Part shown: positions 34,101 through 41,323 of the stretch, in pieces
Layout: the number at the start of each line of letters is the position of its first letter
Position numbering within the stretch: the stretch's first letter is position 1
Assembly (NCBI GenBank): GCA_937899245.1
Contig: CALDKB010000035.1
Coordinates: 1 to 64,000, forward strand
Length of the DNA stretch: 64,000 bases
Source: an uncultured Bacteroidales bacterium
Lineage (GTDB): Bacteria; Bacteroidota; Bacteroidia; Bacteroidales; ML635J-15
Direction of reading: 5' to 3'
Made by a program: the position numbers and the translations under genes
The notes under the pieces: generated by a model
What the model was told of the DNA's origin: nothing
The model's database searches: none
The model's input: the letters and a program-made list of their open reading frames with translations, nothing else

Positions 34101-36039
34101 TACTTTGAAAATAGTCCTGCAGAATTATTGCCGATTGTCCTCGCGGACAAACTAGTTTTATCTGCATATCACCAATAAACGAGTGCTCCATATTTATTCT
34201 TACAAAGTTCAAGTCATCGGCTGACGTTATTGTTGCCGACTCATCAAAATCGTAGAATGTTACCGTAGATTCGTAGCATTGACCAAGAGATGCTGCACAA
34301 TTAGGGCCATCAGGTATAAACGTAAGTTCGCCTTGGCCCAAAGTTCCCGTTACAGATATTGGTTCGTTTTCCACCTCAATAATAGAGCTGTTTGCCTGAG
34401 AACCTACGGTTATTTCTGTAGCGCCGCCAATGCAGATTTCGCCTGCATCTGGCGTGGCATCGGTTGTGGTAAGCCCTGCCGACACTCTAATTCGTGCAGA
34501 AGCATAATATACACAACCTTCTGTTTTTGTAACAACAAGCGATATGTCGTAACCTGTTTCCAATTGCGGTGTAAAAGCATAGTTGGTAAGGGCTGCGTAT
34601 GTCGCTGACGTTGGAGCATTGCCATCATGAGCATTAACATACCATTTACAAGAAGAAATGTTTGTATTGTCCGACAGATTGTATTTCAAGGTTACCTCAG
34701 CATTCGACGACAATTTGCATACATTATAATAAATAGTATCTCTTATGGTTTCTGAACCTTTTATAGCATCACCATCAGCCAAAATCGAAAGGTTTATGTC
34801 GGAGCAATTGATATATTTTGCATACAAGGTTGCATTGTCTGTAATTATATAATCATCTCCTGGCTGATAAACAGTACCTGTACCATTTGCATTTGTTGTC
34901 CATCCAACAAATGTCATTCCTGAAGCGGAACATGCTGGACGCTGATTGCTAATCTGTATTGTGGACCCGATTGCCCTTGTAACAGACGCTGGCTCATTGC
35001 TCGCCGTTCCTGTACAATTTGTTTCGGCATCGTAGGTAAGGGTTGCCCGACACCCAGTTGCCGTTATTGTTGCCATCCAACCGGCAGCGGCATTGCTACC
35101 GTCTGATTTCCAAACCACTGTCATTTTTCCGCTTGTGGCTGTATAATTTCGACCTATATTCAATGCATTTGTATTGCAACCAGTTTGTCCCCTAAATAAT
35201 AATGTTCCTGTTGATGCATCACCATCGTATGCTAACATATAATCCCAACTACTGCAACCAGTTGAAGATTCTGTTGCAAACGACTGAAAATTAATTGTAA
35301 TATCACCAGCTGATGTAAATGTTGCCGTATAGTTTTCATTATTGCTATAGTTAGCATTTGCTCCTCCATGGTCGTAGAAACAATACGTTGTGCCACACTC
35401 AACTGTTTTATTGATGTTAGCCATTGTTATCTGTTCCCTGCATGCTGTTAATTTAATATTAGGTCTGTAGGACGTAATATTGCCGTTTTTTGATTGACTG
35501 ACATTATTATGATTGTCATTGACAATATACATACATCGGTTGTTAACGTCTGTTTCGCGGAATGTGTAATAATTATTGGCATCATTAACATAACTTCCTG
35601 TATTGTCATCTATGGTTACAACCAAATTTCCACCATTATATGTATATGGAGTTGTGAAAGGGATTGTATGCCAGCCTTCAGTTGCAGCTAACGAATAGGA
35701 ATAACTACGAACAACCTGGGTTCCTACGGCTTTCCAATCACGATTCGAATTAAATGTACTTGCAGTTATTTCATTAAGATAAACATCTATCGTTCTTGTG
35801 GTTGAATAATCCCCAGAATAATAAAATGCCACAGATGTTATTTTCGAACCAACACTTATTTCAGACAATTCGCTTGAAGTGTAAATTTGTTGCGAATAAC
35901 AATATTTAAAATAGGGATACAAAGGTACAGCATTAACATAGGCAGTACCATTTCCTACTATTATATTCTGCCCCCACGCACCAATATTCATCACGCAAAT
36001 CATAAACAGGCATAGCAGACCAGAAACAAAAGTTTTCAT
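31186..36039 (-). CDS. T9SS-exported multidomain surface protein, 1617 aa
   Basis: A signal peptide (MKTFVSGLLCLFMICVMNIGAWG) leads into several modules. There is a CUB-like domain (about 213-333) and a Listeria-Bacteroides InlB-type repeat (about 335-410, ending TFVGWTTNANGTGTVYQPGD). A split proprotein-convertase P-domain-like region (about 590-920) starts at VTFYDFDESATI and ends near GYIFNWELSLNGL. A PKD/Ig-like domain lies at about 1000-1070. The C-terminus (about 1536-1617, YPNPF through NLRVTSDDTVIVKQVVKQ) is a type A T9SS sorting signal. No catalytic domain is recognised, so an adhesin or scaffold role is more likely than a protease. ATG 36045 is an alternative start. Confidence 0.9.
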   Translation of the reverse strand: MKTFVSGLLCLFMICVMNIGAWGQNIIVGNGTAYVNAVPLYPYFKYCYSQQIYTSSELSEISVGSKITSVAFYYSGDYSTTRTIDVYLNEITASTFNSNRDWKAVGTQVVRSYSYSLAATEGWHTIPFTTPYTYNGGNLVVTIDDNTGSYVNDANNYYTFRETDVNNRCMYIVNDNHNNVSQSKNGNITSYRPNIKLTACREQITMANINKTVECGTTYCFYDHGGANANYSNNENYTATFTSAGDITINFQSFATESSTGCSSWDYMLAYDGDASTGTLLFRGQTGCNTNALNIGRNYTATSGKMTVVWKSDGSNAAAGWMATITATGCRATLTYDAETNCTGTASNEPASVTRAIGSTIQISNQRPACSASGMTFVGWTTNANGTGTVYQPGDDYIITDNATLYAKYINCSDINLSILADGDAIKGSETIRDTIYYNVCKLSSNAEVTLKYNLSDNTNISSCKWYVNAHDGNAPTSATYAALTNYAFTPQLETGYDISLVVTKTEGCVYYASARIRVSAGLTTTDATPDAGEICIGGATEITVGSQANSSIIEVENEPISVTGTLGQGELTFIPDGPNCAASLGQCYESTVTFYDFDESATITSADDLNFVRINMEHSFIGDMQIKLVCPRGQSAIILQDYFQSSSGGLDDDTYSWPYRRIGIYGNFAEFVNTGAASGGCTQGGAYSYSSTYYVVNEFLGYVVYDGTSYSLTSDANAATNFPVATNFYNIFRAVSSAIPNQDDFCATDGEYEVYYKFVGYNNFDESSNGGESYTNTPVYTTLDGHDYHYFSNEDYYDYKLFQAPIGFGNPNLADGSSHCESSSNASGTGFDYCWSNNPNYSYAAGSGYVYEPVNHQDGDIIDDIVKPSNMTNMTQIYHPYQSFTNLIGCPLNGTWKIQVCDSWSGDNGYIFNWELSLNGLAPNNWDYTIELADVDVETNEIVTATSTPNVFSIHPTEANASAIIGVQQSGSISFIDNLGCVSEGVPFTYMVTQPVVPNAINETICLGESVSLVATNSSTSTATPFTYSWADSGNTLSATDVQTVTATPMSTTAYSLTITDANGCSGSVIPTVNVNAPAEQEEGNYYLWVGKGVNPTYWGNPDNWVLYNNANGRYEGVVNSPSVANDVYVVKNGSCTDNSPVINTDAAVNNLKIGPDITVSGGSHNLDIAGNLYMNASGSFVPQTGTVTFVGVNQSVDKAITFNNVVFDQNTASTITAPSMTVNGVATFTSGIVNNDMTFTAGATSAGANLNSFVDGTVYKQVSGTETNFVFPTGDDGVMGTVKVESLSGNANVSYHHKSADNGDGTHGFTQAEGFPRWWNQNDMCEGNSIQMNHISNYEYWNVNSPNDLTVTLTSKASSLEEHFSTPSDVSAPIYGVIYSGGCWRQMSSTPMFALNGGKDIEVDGVTMPAVSIRAGSSYTGFGSSSSNSLLPIELVDFTAVCDGGSALVEWTTASERENDYFVLERSADAVNFTEVARIAGAGNSIEMLSYSYYDNDMFGGDNYYRLIQVDYDGTTTSSEIIVVRCKDAAEDEPIVAAYPNPFTRELMLSLENFNNKPVQIELFDMLGKLIVTEKIDAPQNKYETTLHLQNITPATYNLRVTSDDTVIVKQVVKQ

Positions 36040-36239
36040 ATGCATGCCTTTCTCAAAAGAGAAAAAGAAACTATTCTTTTCTGCTTTTCTATATGAAAAA
36101 ATACTCCCCATATTATATATTTTTTATTTATACGACAATCTATTTTTAAGAAACCCTCGTGTTATAATAGCAGTTTACAAAACATAAACCCTATCAAACT
36201 ATTGCCCTTACCTTATTATTCTTCTTGAGCTAATCAGTA

Positions 36240-36257
36240 CTAACACTTATATTCCAT
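36240..36257 (-). other. Five-codon mini-ORF with strong Shine-Dalgarno in the leader
   Basis: On the minus strand AGGAGGGG (36262-36269) sits at ideal spacing before ATG GAA TAT AAG TGT TAG (MEYKC). It is about 30 bases after the predicted transcription start and 200 bases before the giant gene. Strong Shine-Dalgarno sites are uncommon in this phylum, so a leader-peptide or translation-sensing role is possible. Not tested. Confidence 0.4.
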
Positions 36258-36293
36258 AAATCCCCTCCTAATATAGTCATGTGCAAATATAAC

Positions 36294-36324
36294 AAAATAT
36301 TAACAACTACCAAAAAAAAATTAT
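36294..36324 (-). promoter_or_regulatory. Promoter of the T9SS giant protein gene
   Basis: Minus-strand TTTG (36321-36324), exact 19-bp spacer and TATATTTG (36294-36301). It predicts a leader of about 240-250 nucleotides before the ATG at 36039. Confidence 0.7.
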
Positions 36325-36452
36325 TTCTTTTCAAGCCTTAGTCTAAACAGCTTTTGCAACAATCAATCTATTCCTGAATTTCGTGCCCAAGCTAAAGGTA
36401 GTGTCAAAATGGAAACAAAACATACAAAAAAGCACTCATTCATTACAAGCAC

Positions 36453-36481
36453 AAAAAAAAGGAATCGCAAGGATTCCTTTT
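36453..36481 (-). terminator. Intrinsic terminator in the 36-37 kb gap
   Basis: AAAAGGAATC (36457-36466) pairs with GATTCCTTTT (36472-36481). On the minus strand the stem is followed by an eight-T run, so it is strongest in that direction. Confidence 0.8.
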
Positions 36482-36527
36482 CATATTTTTTAATGTTGAA
36501 TACCTCGTTCACCACAAATCTAGCGAA
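36453..36527 (-). ncRNA. Candidate small RNA, about 75 nt
   Basis: A minus-strand promoter (TTG, 19-bp spacer, TACCTTTG) is followed after about 75 bases by an intrinsic terminator (10-bp stem, then eight T). No gene of normal size lies between. This is the layout of a free-standing small RNA. A short frame stays open through the terminator, but it has no usual start region. No known RNA family was recognised. Confidence 0.4.
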
Positions 36528-36532
36528 CTGCA

Positions 36533-36562
36533 CAAAGGTAAATCGTTTTTATGTTTTTGCAA
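36533..36562 (-). promoter_or_regulatory. Promoter of the candidate small RNA
   Basis: Minus-strand TTG (36560-36562), 19-bp spacer, TACCTTTG (36533-36540), the same -7 sequence as the tRNA-Leu promoter. Confidence 0.6.
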
Positions 36563-36564
36563 GC

Positions 36565-37019
36565 AAAAATCAACAAAACTTTTATATTAAAGCTTTACCC
36601 ATTGCTAATTATGCAATATGTATATTAAACAAGCAAAATCATACTTAAAAACAAAACGAACATTTAGCTTTTGCCTTAAAAACAAAAAAAAATCAAAATC
36701 AAGGCCTAACAAACTAACATTCAAGCACTTGAGCTATTTGTTGTTCTTCAACAAAAATTGCAAATAAAGCATCTGCAGGGCATTTTCAAGCTTCGAAGGC
36801 AAAATGAATCTGCGTTTTTTTATCTTTTTTGAAAAAAAACAGACATAAATTTATATCAAATTAGTGGAGGGGAAAAAACTATTTCATTTTATATAGCCAA
36901 TACAAATGACTTATGCAAATCCTTAATTACGGCATTGACAACAGCCATACAAGGCCAATCCGCTAGATATTAACCTAAGCCATCCATAGCAAGCAACACA
37001 ACTGAGCATACTATAATAA
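36565..37019. other. Non-coding AT-rich stretch, nothing assigned
   Basis: About 450 bases between the candidate small RNA promoter and the YqaE-family gene promoter. A-rich on the plus strand, no credible gene, hairpin or repeat seen. Confidence 0.5.
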
Positions 37020-37049
37020 TTTGTCATTTCATAAAAAATACTAATTTTG
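37020..37049 (+). promoter_or_regulatory. Promoter of the YqaE-family gene
   Basis: TTTG (37020-37023), an 18-bp spacer and TAATTTTG (37042-37049). The leader to ATG 37134 is about 80 bases. Confidence 0.75.
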
Positions 37050-37059
37050 CAACGAGATA

Positions 37060-37095
37060 TGTGGCGGTGTCCATGCGGACTTCGACACCGCCACA
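37060..37095 (+). promoter_or_regulatory. 5' leader stem-loop of the YqaE-family gene
   Basis: A perfect 12-bp stem (37060-37071 with 37084-37095), loop of 12 bases, lies within the first nucleotides of the transcript. No T-run follows, so it is likely an mRNA stability or regulatory element rather than a terminator. Confidence 0.65.
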
Positions 37096-37133
37096 AGAAA
37101 AAAAGAAGTCCCTAATTAAATTTTATTACAATT

Positions 37134-37529
37134 ATGAGATTATTAAAAATTGCCCTTTTGGTTATCGTTGCGATGGCCGTTAGCTACAGTTCTTATGCTA
37201 AAAAGGGGGTTGTAAAAGGAAAAACTGCTGAAGAAGTGTGGGCAAATGTTGCAGCTTTGGAACAGTATGATGAAGAATACATCACAGCAGAAGTTAAGAG
37301 TCTTCCAACACCGGAAAGAGTAAAACTTGCAAAAATGTCGGTAAAAGACGCACGCGAAGCAGCTTTAGCTGGAGAAACCGCATCTGTTGGATATTACATT
37401 CTTGCCATCTTCATTCCACCTCTAGCTGTTGGTTTGAACAATGGTGTTGGCAAGGAATTCTGGATTGACTTGGTTTTGACCATCCTCTGCTGGCTACCTG
37501 GTATAATCTATGCATTCATAGTACTATAG
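37134..37529 (+). CDS. YqaE/Pmp3-family membrane protein with signal peptide extension
   Basis: The last 45 residues (YYILAIFIPPLAVGLNNG, FWIDLVLTILCWLPGIIYAFIVL) are the two-helix YqaE/Pmp3 domain linked to membrane stress in many organisms. Most members are only about 50-60 residues. This one (131 aa) adds an N-terminal signal peptide or helix (MRLLKIALLVIVAMAVSYSSYA). It also adds a 60-residue charged linker with TAEEVWANVAALEQYDEEY. The gene is strongly framed by its own promoter, leader hairpin and terminator. Function is unknown. Confidence 0.85.
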   Translation: MRLLKIALLVIVAMAVSYSSYAKKGVVKGKTAEEVWANVAALEQYDEEYITAEVKSLPTPERVKLAKMSVKDAREAALAGETASVGYYILAIFIPPLAVGLNNGVGKEFWIDLVLTILCWLPGIIYAFIVL

Positions 37530-37550
37530 TAGCACACTATAAAAAAATAG

Positions 37551-37578
37551 AAAGCGGCTCTTCGAGCCGCTTTTTTTG
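37551..37578 (+). terminator. Bidirectional terminator
   Basis: GCGGCTC/GAGCCGC stem with loop TTC, preceded by A-runs and followed by seven T. It serves the YqaE-family gene and, in reverse, the convergent decarboxylase gene. Confidence 0.9.
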
Positions 37579-37581
37579 TGT

Positions 37582-38517
37582 CTATACGATTCTCCTGAAA
37601 TAGTCGATAACGACAGGCAATCCCTCTGCCAGCGACACTTTAGGATACCACCCGTCAAGCTGCTTAGTTGCCATTGTAATATCAGGTTTACGACGTACGG
37701 GATCATCTTCTGGCTGCCCGTGAAATTCTATTCGGCTGCCCGAACCAGTCAACTCAATAATCGTTCTTGCCAAGTCGAGAATTGTAAACTCCTGTGGGCT
37801 GCCTATATTTATCGGTCCGGTGACATCGTCTGGTGTGTTCATCATTCGAAGCATCGCCTCAATCAAATCGTCTACATACTGGAAACTGCGAGTCTGCCTG
37901 CCGTCGCCGTAAATTGTTATAGGCCTCCCCTGCAATGCCTGAACTATGAAATTCGAGACAACACGACCATCATCTGGCAGCATATTGGGACCATAGGTAT
38001 TGAATATTCGTATTATCTTTACACAGATATCCTTATGTTTGTGGTAATTAATAAAAAGCGACTCTGCACAACGTTTCCCCTCATCGTAGCACGAACGCAT
38101 CCCTATAGGATTGACATTACCCCAATACGATTCTGGAATTGGAAAAACCTCGGGATCTCCATACACTTCGCTTGTGGATGCCTGCAATATTTTTGCATGT
38201 GTCACATTTGCAAGGTTGAGCATATTTATCGCACCCATCACAGAGGTATTTATAGTCTTTATTGGGTTTTGCTGATATTGTACGGGCGATGCTGGACATG
38301 CCAAGTTATAGATTTCATCAACCTCAACAAAATATGGAACCGTCACATCGTGACATACCAGCTCGAATCTTGGGTTTGGAAGAAGATTTTCAATATTGCG
38401 TTTAGAACCAGTACAGAAATTGTCGAGACAAACGACTTTATTTCCCTCTCCAAGCAGTCTCGCACACAAATGAGAACCTATGAATCCAGCGCCACCTGTT
38501 ACAAGTATTTTCTTCAA
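37582..38517 (-). CDS. UDP-glucuronate decarboxylase (UDP-xylose synthase)
   Basis: The enzyme converts UDP-glucuronate to UDP-xylose with NAD, giving a nucleotide sugar for surface polysaccharide. The 311-residue short-chain dehydrogenase has the Rossmann motif GGAGFIG at 8-14, the family-typical NLACPASPVQYQ and STSEVYGDP. The catalytic YxxxK lies in RSCYDEGKRCAE near residue 143, the UXS signature, and FNTYGPNM follows. It stands alone, ending against a shared terminator. Confidence 0.93.
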   Translation of the reverse strand: MKKILVTGGAGFIGSHLCARLLGEGNKVVCLDNFCTGSKRNIENLLPNPRFELVCHDVTVPYFVEVDEIYNLACPASPVQYQQNPIKTINTSVMGAINMLNLANVTHAKILQASTSEVYGDPEVFPIPESYWGNVNPIGMRSCYDEGKRCAESLFINYHKHKDICVKIIRIFNTYGPNMLPDDGRVVSNFIVQALQGRPITIYGDGRQTRSFQYVDDLIEAMLRMMNTPDDVTGPINIGSPQEFTILDLARTIIELTGSGSRIEFHGQPEDDPVRRKPDITMATKQLDGWYPKVSLAEGLPVVIDYFRRIV

Positions 38518-38643
38518 GCCTATATTTTTTTACAAATATAAAAAATATTACCGACAATGGATAAAAGCTTAGCTTTTCAAAAAACGTAATGATAATTTTT
38601 AGGCAAGAGATAGTTTTACCAATATATATATTAATAGGTATAG

Positions 38644-38680
38644 TACAAAAAAAGTCTGTCGCTTTTTTGCGACAGACTTT
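38644..38680 (-). terminator. Terminator after the PorE-like gene
   Basis: Perfect 12-bp stem (38651-38662 with 38669-38680), loop of six bases, then a seven-T run on the minus strand. Confidence 0.92.
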
Positions 38681-38707
38681 TATATCTACACACTAAAATT
38701 GTGTTTC

Positions 38708-41314
38708 CTAGCGAGACTTAAGGATAATTGCAGACGGGAATGCACCCTTTATAGCAGCCTGAGCTTTTTCAGCTTCAGCATAAGTTGAGAATGTTCCCAA
38801 ATAATATATATAGAAATTTCCCTGTTCCTTAACCTTTAAGTTTTCAATTCCGAAATCAGAAGGATCCCTATGGTTCTTAAGCGCTGCAATTTGAACCCTG
38901 TAAACAATAGAACCATCTTCGGAGAATCTTGCTGCAGAAGCCTGAGAAGTGCCATTGCCTGAATTAGGCAACATTGACGGATCAATATGTTCGTCAACAA
39001 CCTTCAAATAGATTTCTGGGCCCTGAACAAGAACCTTGAATTCGACACGACGATTGTATCTTCTGGATGCACTTGTGTTGTTGCTAGCAATTGGCTGCGA
39101 TTCGCCGAACTTAGTTGTAACGATCTTATCCTGCTTAACACCCTTGCCAACCAAATAGTCCTTGACTGACTTAGCACGACGAGCCGACAGGAGCATGTTG
39201 TATTCGTCGGTACCAACATAGTCGGTATGTCCACCAACCTCAATCTGTACACCAGGATATGTCTTCATGTATTCGGCGAGTTCGTCAAGATTCTGTCTGA
39301 ATTCATGCTTGATATCCGACTTGTCGAAATCGAAATATACATTTCTGATTTCCAAAGTATCAGTCAAAACAGGTTCTGTGTCGCTTCCTATAATAGGATT
39401 GTCAGCAATAGCCTGGTTGAAGTTAACCTTTACGTTGCAAACGTTCTTGTCGGTGTGAGTCTGGTTCTGTGTAATGCTATTGGTGTTGATTCCATTCTTT
39501 GCAAGATAATCGACAACTGCCTGAAGCTGCGGAGAATCCGGAGTCAACTTGTTGGTGTCGTAGTTAAGGTTTACAACAACGTCGCGGGATTCATCATTCA
39601 ACTTCTTAGCATCATTGATAACATCGTCGAGAAGAGCAATTGTTTCTGGAGTCAAGACTGCATCGTCATATACGGAGATTTCTGCTTCCCTGTTGTAGAG
39701 CGGCAATATGACATCTTCGAGTTTTATCGGCTTTTCGGCACTAGCATAATCGTCTGCCTCATCATCTGTAGACTTCTTTGTAACTTTCTTCAAAGTTACA
39801 CCGTCCTTTGAATATGTAAGGTCGTATTCGCCATCAACCTTCAGGTAGCAATCGTAAGTTCCGGTTGCATCCTCAACATTGTACGAACCGAGATCCTCGC
39901 CTGTATTTCTGTCCTTTACCCAAACTACAACGCCTTTCGGATAAGCACCGTCGGCATAGTAAACTTTTCCTTCGTAAGCAATCATATCCTTGACATTGGA
40001 CTTCTCGATAACTTCGTAAAGGTCATATTCACCATGAGTATCTTCACGGATACCGGTAATATAAGCGGTCTTGCCGTCGCAGCTGAGCGAATAGCAGATA
40101 TCGTTATCCGGAGTGTTAAGTGGAGTACACATGCTCTCGGCCTGCGAATATGTTCCGTCGCCATTGATGTGCGAGAAGAAAACATCATAACCGCCTAAAG
40201 ACTCATGTCCCTTAGAACAGAAATATAGTACCGATCCGTTTGGATGAACGAATGGATATTCGTCGTCCTTAGGCGAGTTAACTTCTTCTGGAAGAAGAAC
40301 TGGTTCACCCCACTGTCCGTCCGGCTGCTTCTGGATAGTGTAAATGTCAAGGCCACCGTAACCACCAGGACGGTCGCTTGTGAAATAGAAGCTATTTCCA
40401 TCAGGAGCCATGGTAATATGAGTTTCTCTGTATTTACTGTTAATAATTTCTGCCATTGGCTGCGGCTTGCCCCATTCTCCTTTATCATCCATTTCGGTTA
40501 CATAAAGGTTGCCCTGCAAACCAGAACCAGAACGGAAGAAATACAGCATCTTGCCATCGGACGAAAGTGCGACAACAGACTCGTTCTTTGCCTTTGTATT
40601 AATTGACGAAGGAAGCAATTCCGGCGTTGACCACTCTCCGTTGGAATTCTTTTCTGTCACATAAATCTTTTCATAGTCATTATCGTTTATGCTATTCGGA
40701 CGCTTAGAAGTAAAATACAACTTATTGCCATCACAAGTGATGATTGGCGAATGGTCTGAATAAATTGAATTTACAACGTCGCCCAAATTATTGACAATAA
40801 CCTTGTTGCATGATTTCTGGCGTGAAACAATCTTTGCATTGTTTGAAGTTACTAGTTCTTCCTTTGCTGATACCAACATAGCAGAATCGTTGTTTTCCGT
40901 AGCGACTTCCAATGCAGTATTCAGCATATCGATACTTTCGTCATACTTTCCGACAAGGCGCAAAGCAATACCAAGCTTGCAGTAGCAGTCGATTGGAGCA
41001 CGACGCTCGGTATGGTCATCTGCCACATATTCAACACTTACATGCTCAAGTGCCTTAGTCAAGTAATCAACAGCTTTTGTTCTGTCCTTCGAAGTACTCA
41101 TATAACAAACACCAATATTGTACCACACATTCGGATTGTTGTTATCCTTTCCTTCTGCATTTTTCCACAATTCAAGAGCGACTTCATAGTTATCCTCGTA
41201 CATATACGACAAGGCATCGTAGAAATTACTCATGAAAGTCGGACTTGACGTCTTCTGAGAATATAGGAGCGTACACATTAAAACTCCTACCCCGAATAAA
41301 AAAACTTTCTTCAT
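38708..41314 (-). CDS. PorE-like OmpA protein: TPR, WD40-like, CRD, OmpA and SPOR domains
   Basis: The 868-residue protein has a signal peptide (MKKVFLFGVGVLMCTLLYS) and TPR-type repeats (about 25-155). A PD40 beta-propeller (about 180-430) repeats TSDRPGGYGGLDIY-like strings. A carboxypeptidase-regulatory-like domain is near 445-510 and an OmpA peptidoglycan-binding domain at about 656-765 (VYFDFDKSDI, GHTDYVGTDEYN). A C-terminal SPOR domain spans about 800-868. The TPR-PD40-CRD-OmpA order is that of PorE, which ties the T9SS to peptidoglycan. The SPOR domain is an addition. It follows dxs by nine bases and ends in a strong terminator. Confidence 0.88.
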   Translation of the reverse strand: MKKVFLFGVGVLMCTLLYSQKTSSPTFMSNFYDALSYMYEDNYEVALELWKNAEGKDNNNPNVWYNIGVCYMSTSKDRTKAVDYLTKALEHVSVEYVADDHTERRAPIDCYCKLGIALRLVGKYDESIDMLNTALEVATENNDSAMLVSAKEELVTSNNAKIVSRQKSCNKVIVNNLGDVVNSIYSDHSPIITCDGNKLYFTSKRPNSINDNDYEKIYVTEKNSNGEWSTPELLPSSINTKAKNESVVALSSDGKMLYFFRSGSGLQGNLYVTEMDDKGEWGKPQPMAEIINSKYRETHITMAPDGNSFYFTSDRPGGYGGLDIYTIQKQPDGQWGEPVLLPEEVNSPKDDEYPFVHPNGSVLYFCSKGHESLGGYDVFFSHINGDGTYSQAESMCTPLNTPDNDICYSLSCDGKTAYITGIREDTHGEYDLYEVIEKSNVKDMIAYEGKVYYADGAYPKGVVVWVKDRNTGEDLGSYNVEDATGTYDCYLKVDGEYDLTYSKDGVTLKKVTKKSTDDEADDYASAEKPIKLEDVILPLYNREAEISVYDDAVLTPETIALLDDVINDAKKLNDESRDVVVNLNYDTNKLTPDSPQLQAVVDYLAKNGINTNSITQNQTHTDKNVCNVKVNFNQAIADNPIIGSDTEPVLTDTLEIRNVYFDFDKSDIKHEFRQNLDELAEYMKTYPGVQIEVGGHTDYVGTDEYNMLLSARRAKSVKDYLVGKGVKQDKIVTTKFGESQPIASNNTSASRRYNRRVEFKVLVQGPEIYLKVVDEHIDPSMLPNSGNGTSQASAARFSEDGSIVYRVQIAALKNHRDPSDFGIENLKVKEQGNFYIYYLGTFSTYAEAEKAQAAIKGAFPSAIILKSR

Positions 41315-41323
41315 CTTTAAACC

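Noticed and set aside
36409..36648. Plus-strand open frame of 79 codons in the 36-37 kb gap
   Set aside because: It crosses the intrinsic terminator and the minus-strand promoter, and its composition (Asn/Lys/Thr/Phe) simply reflects AT-rich DNA.
37576..38541. 321-residue plus-strand open frame
   Set aside because: It is the antisense of the UDP-glucuronate decarboxylase gene, whose motifs are complete; the plus-strand translation is Cys/Tyr/Ile-rich and has no recognisable domain.
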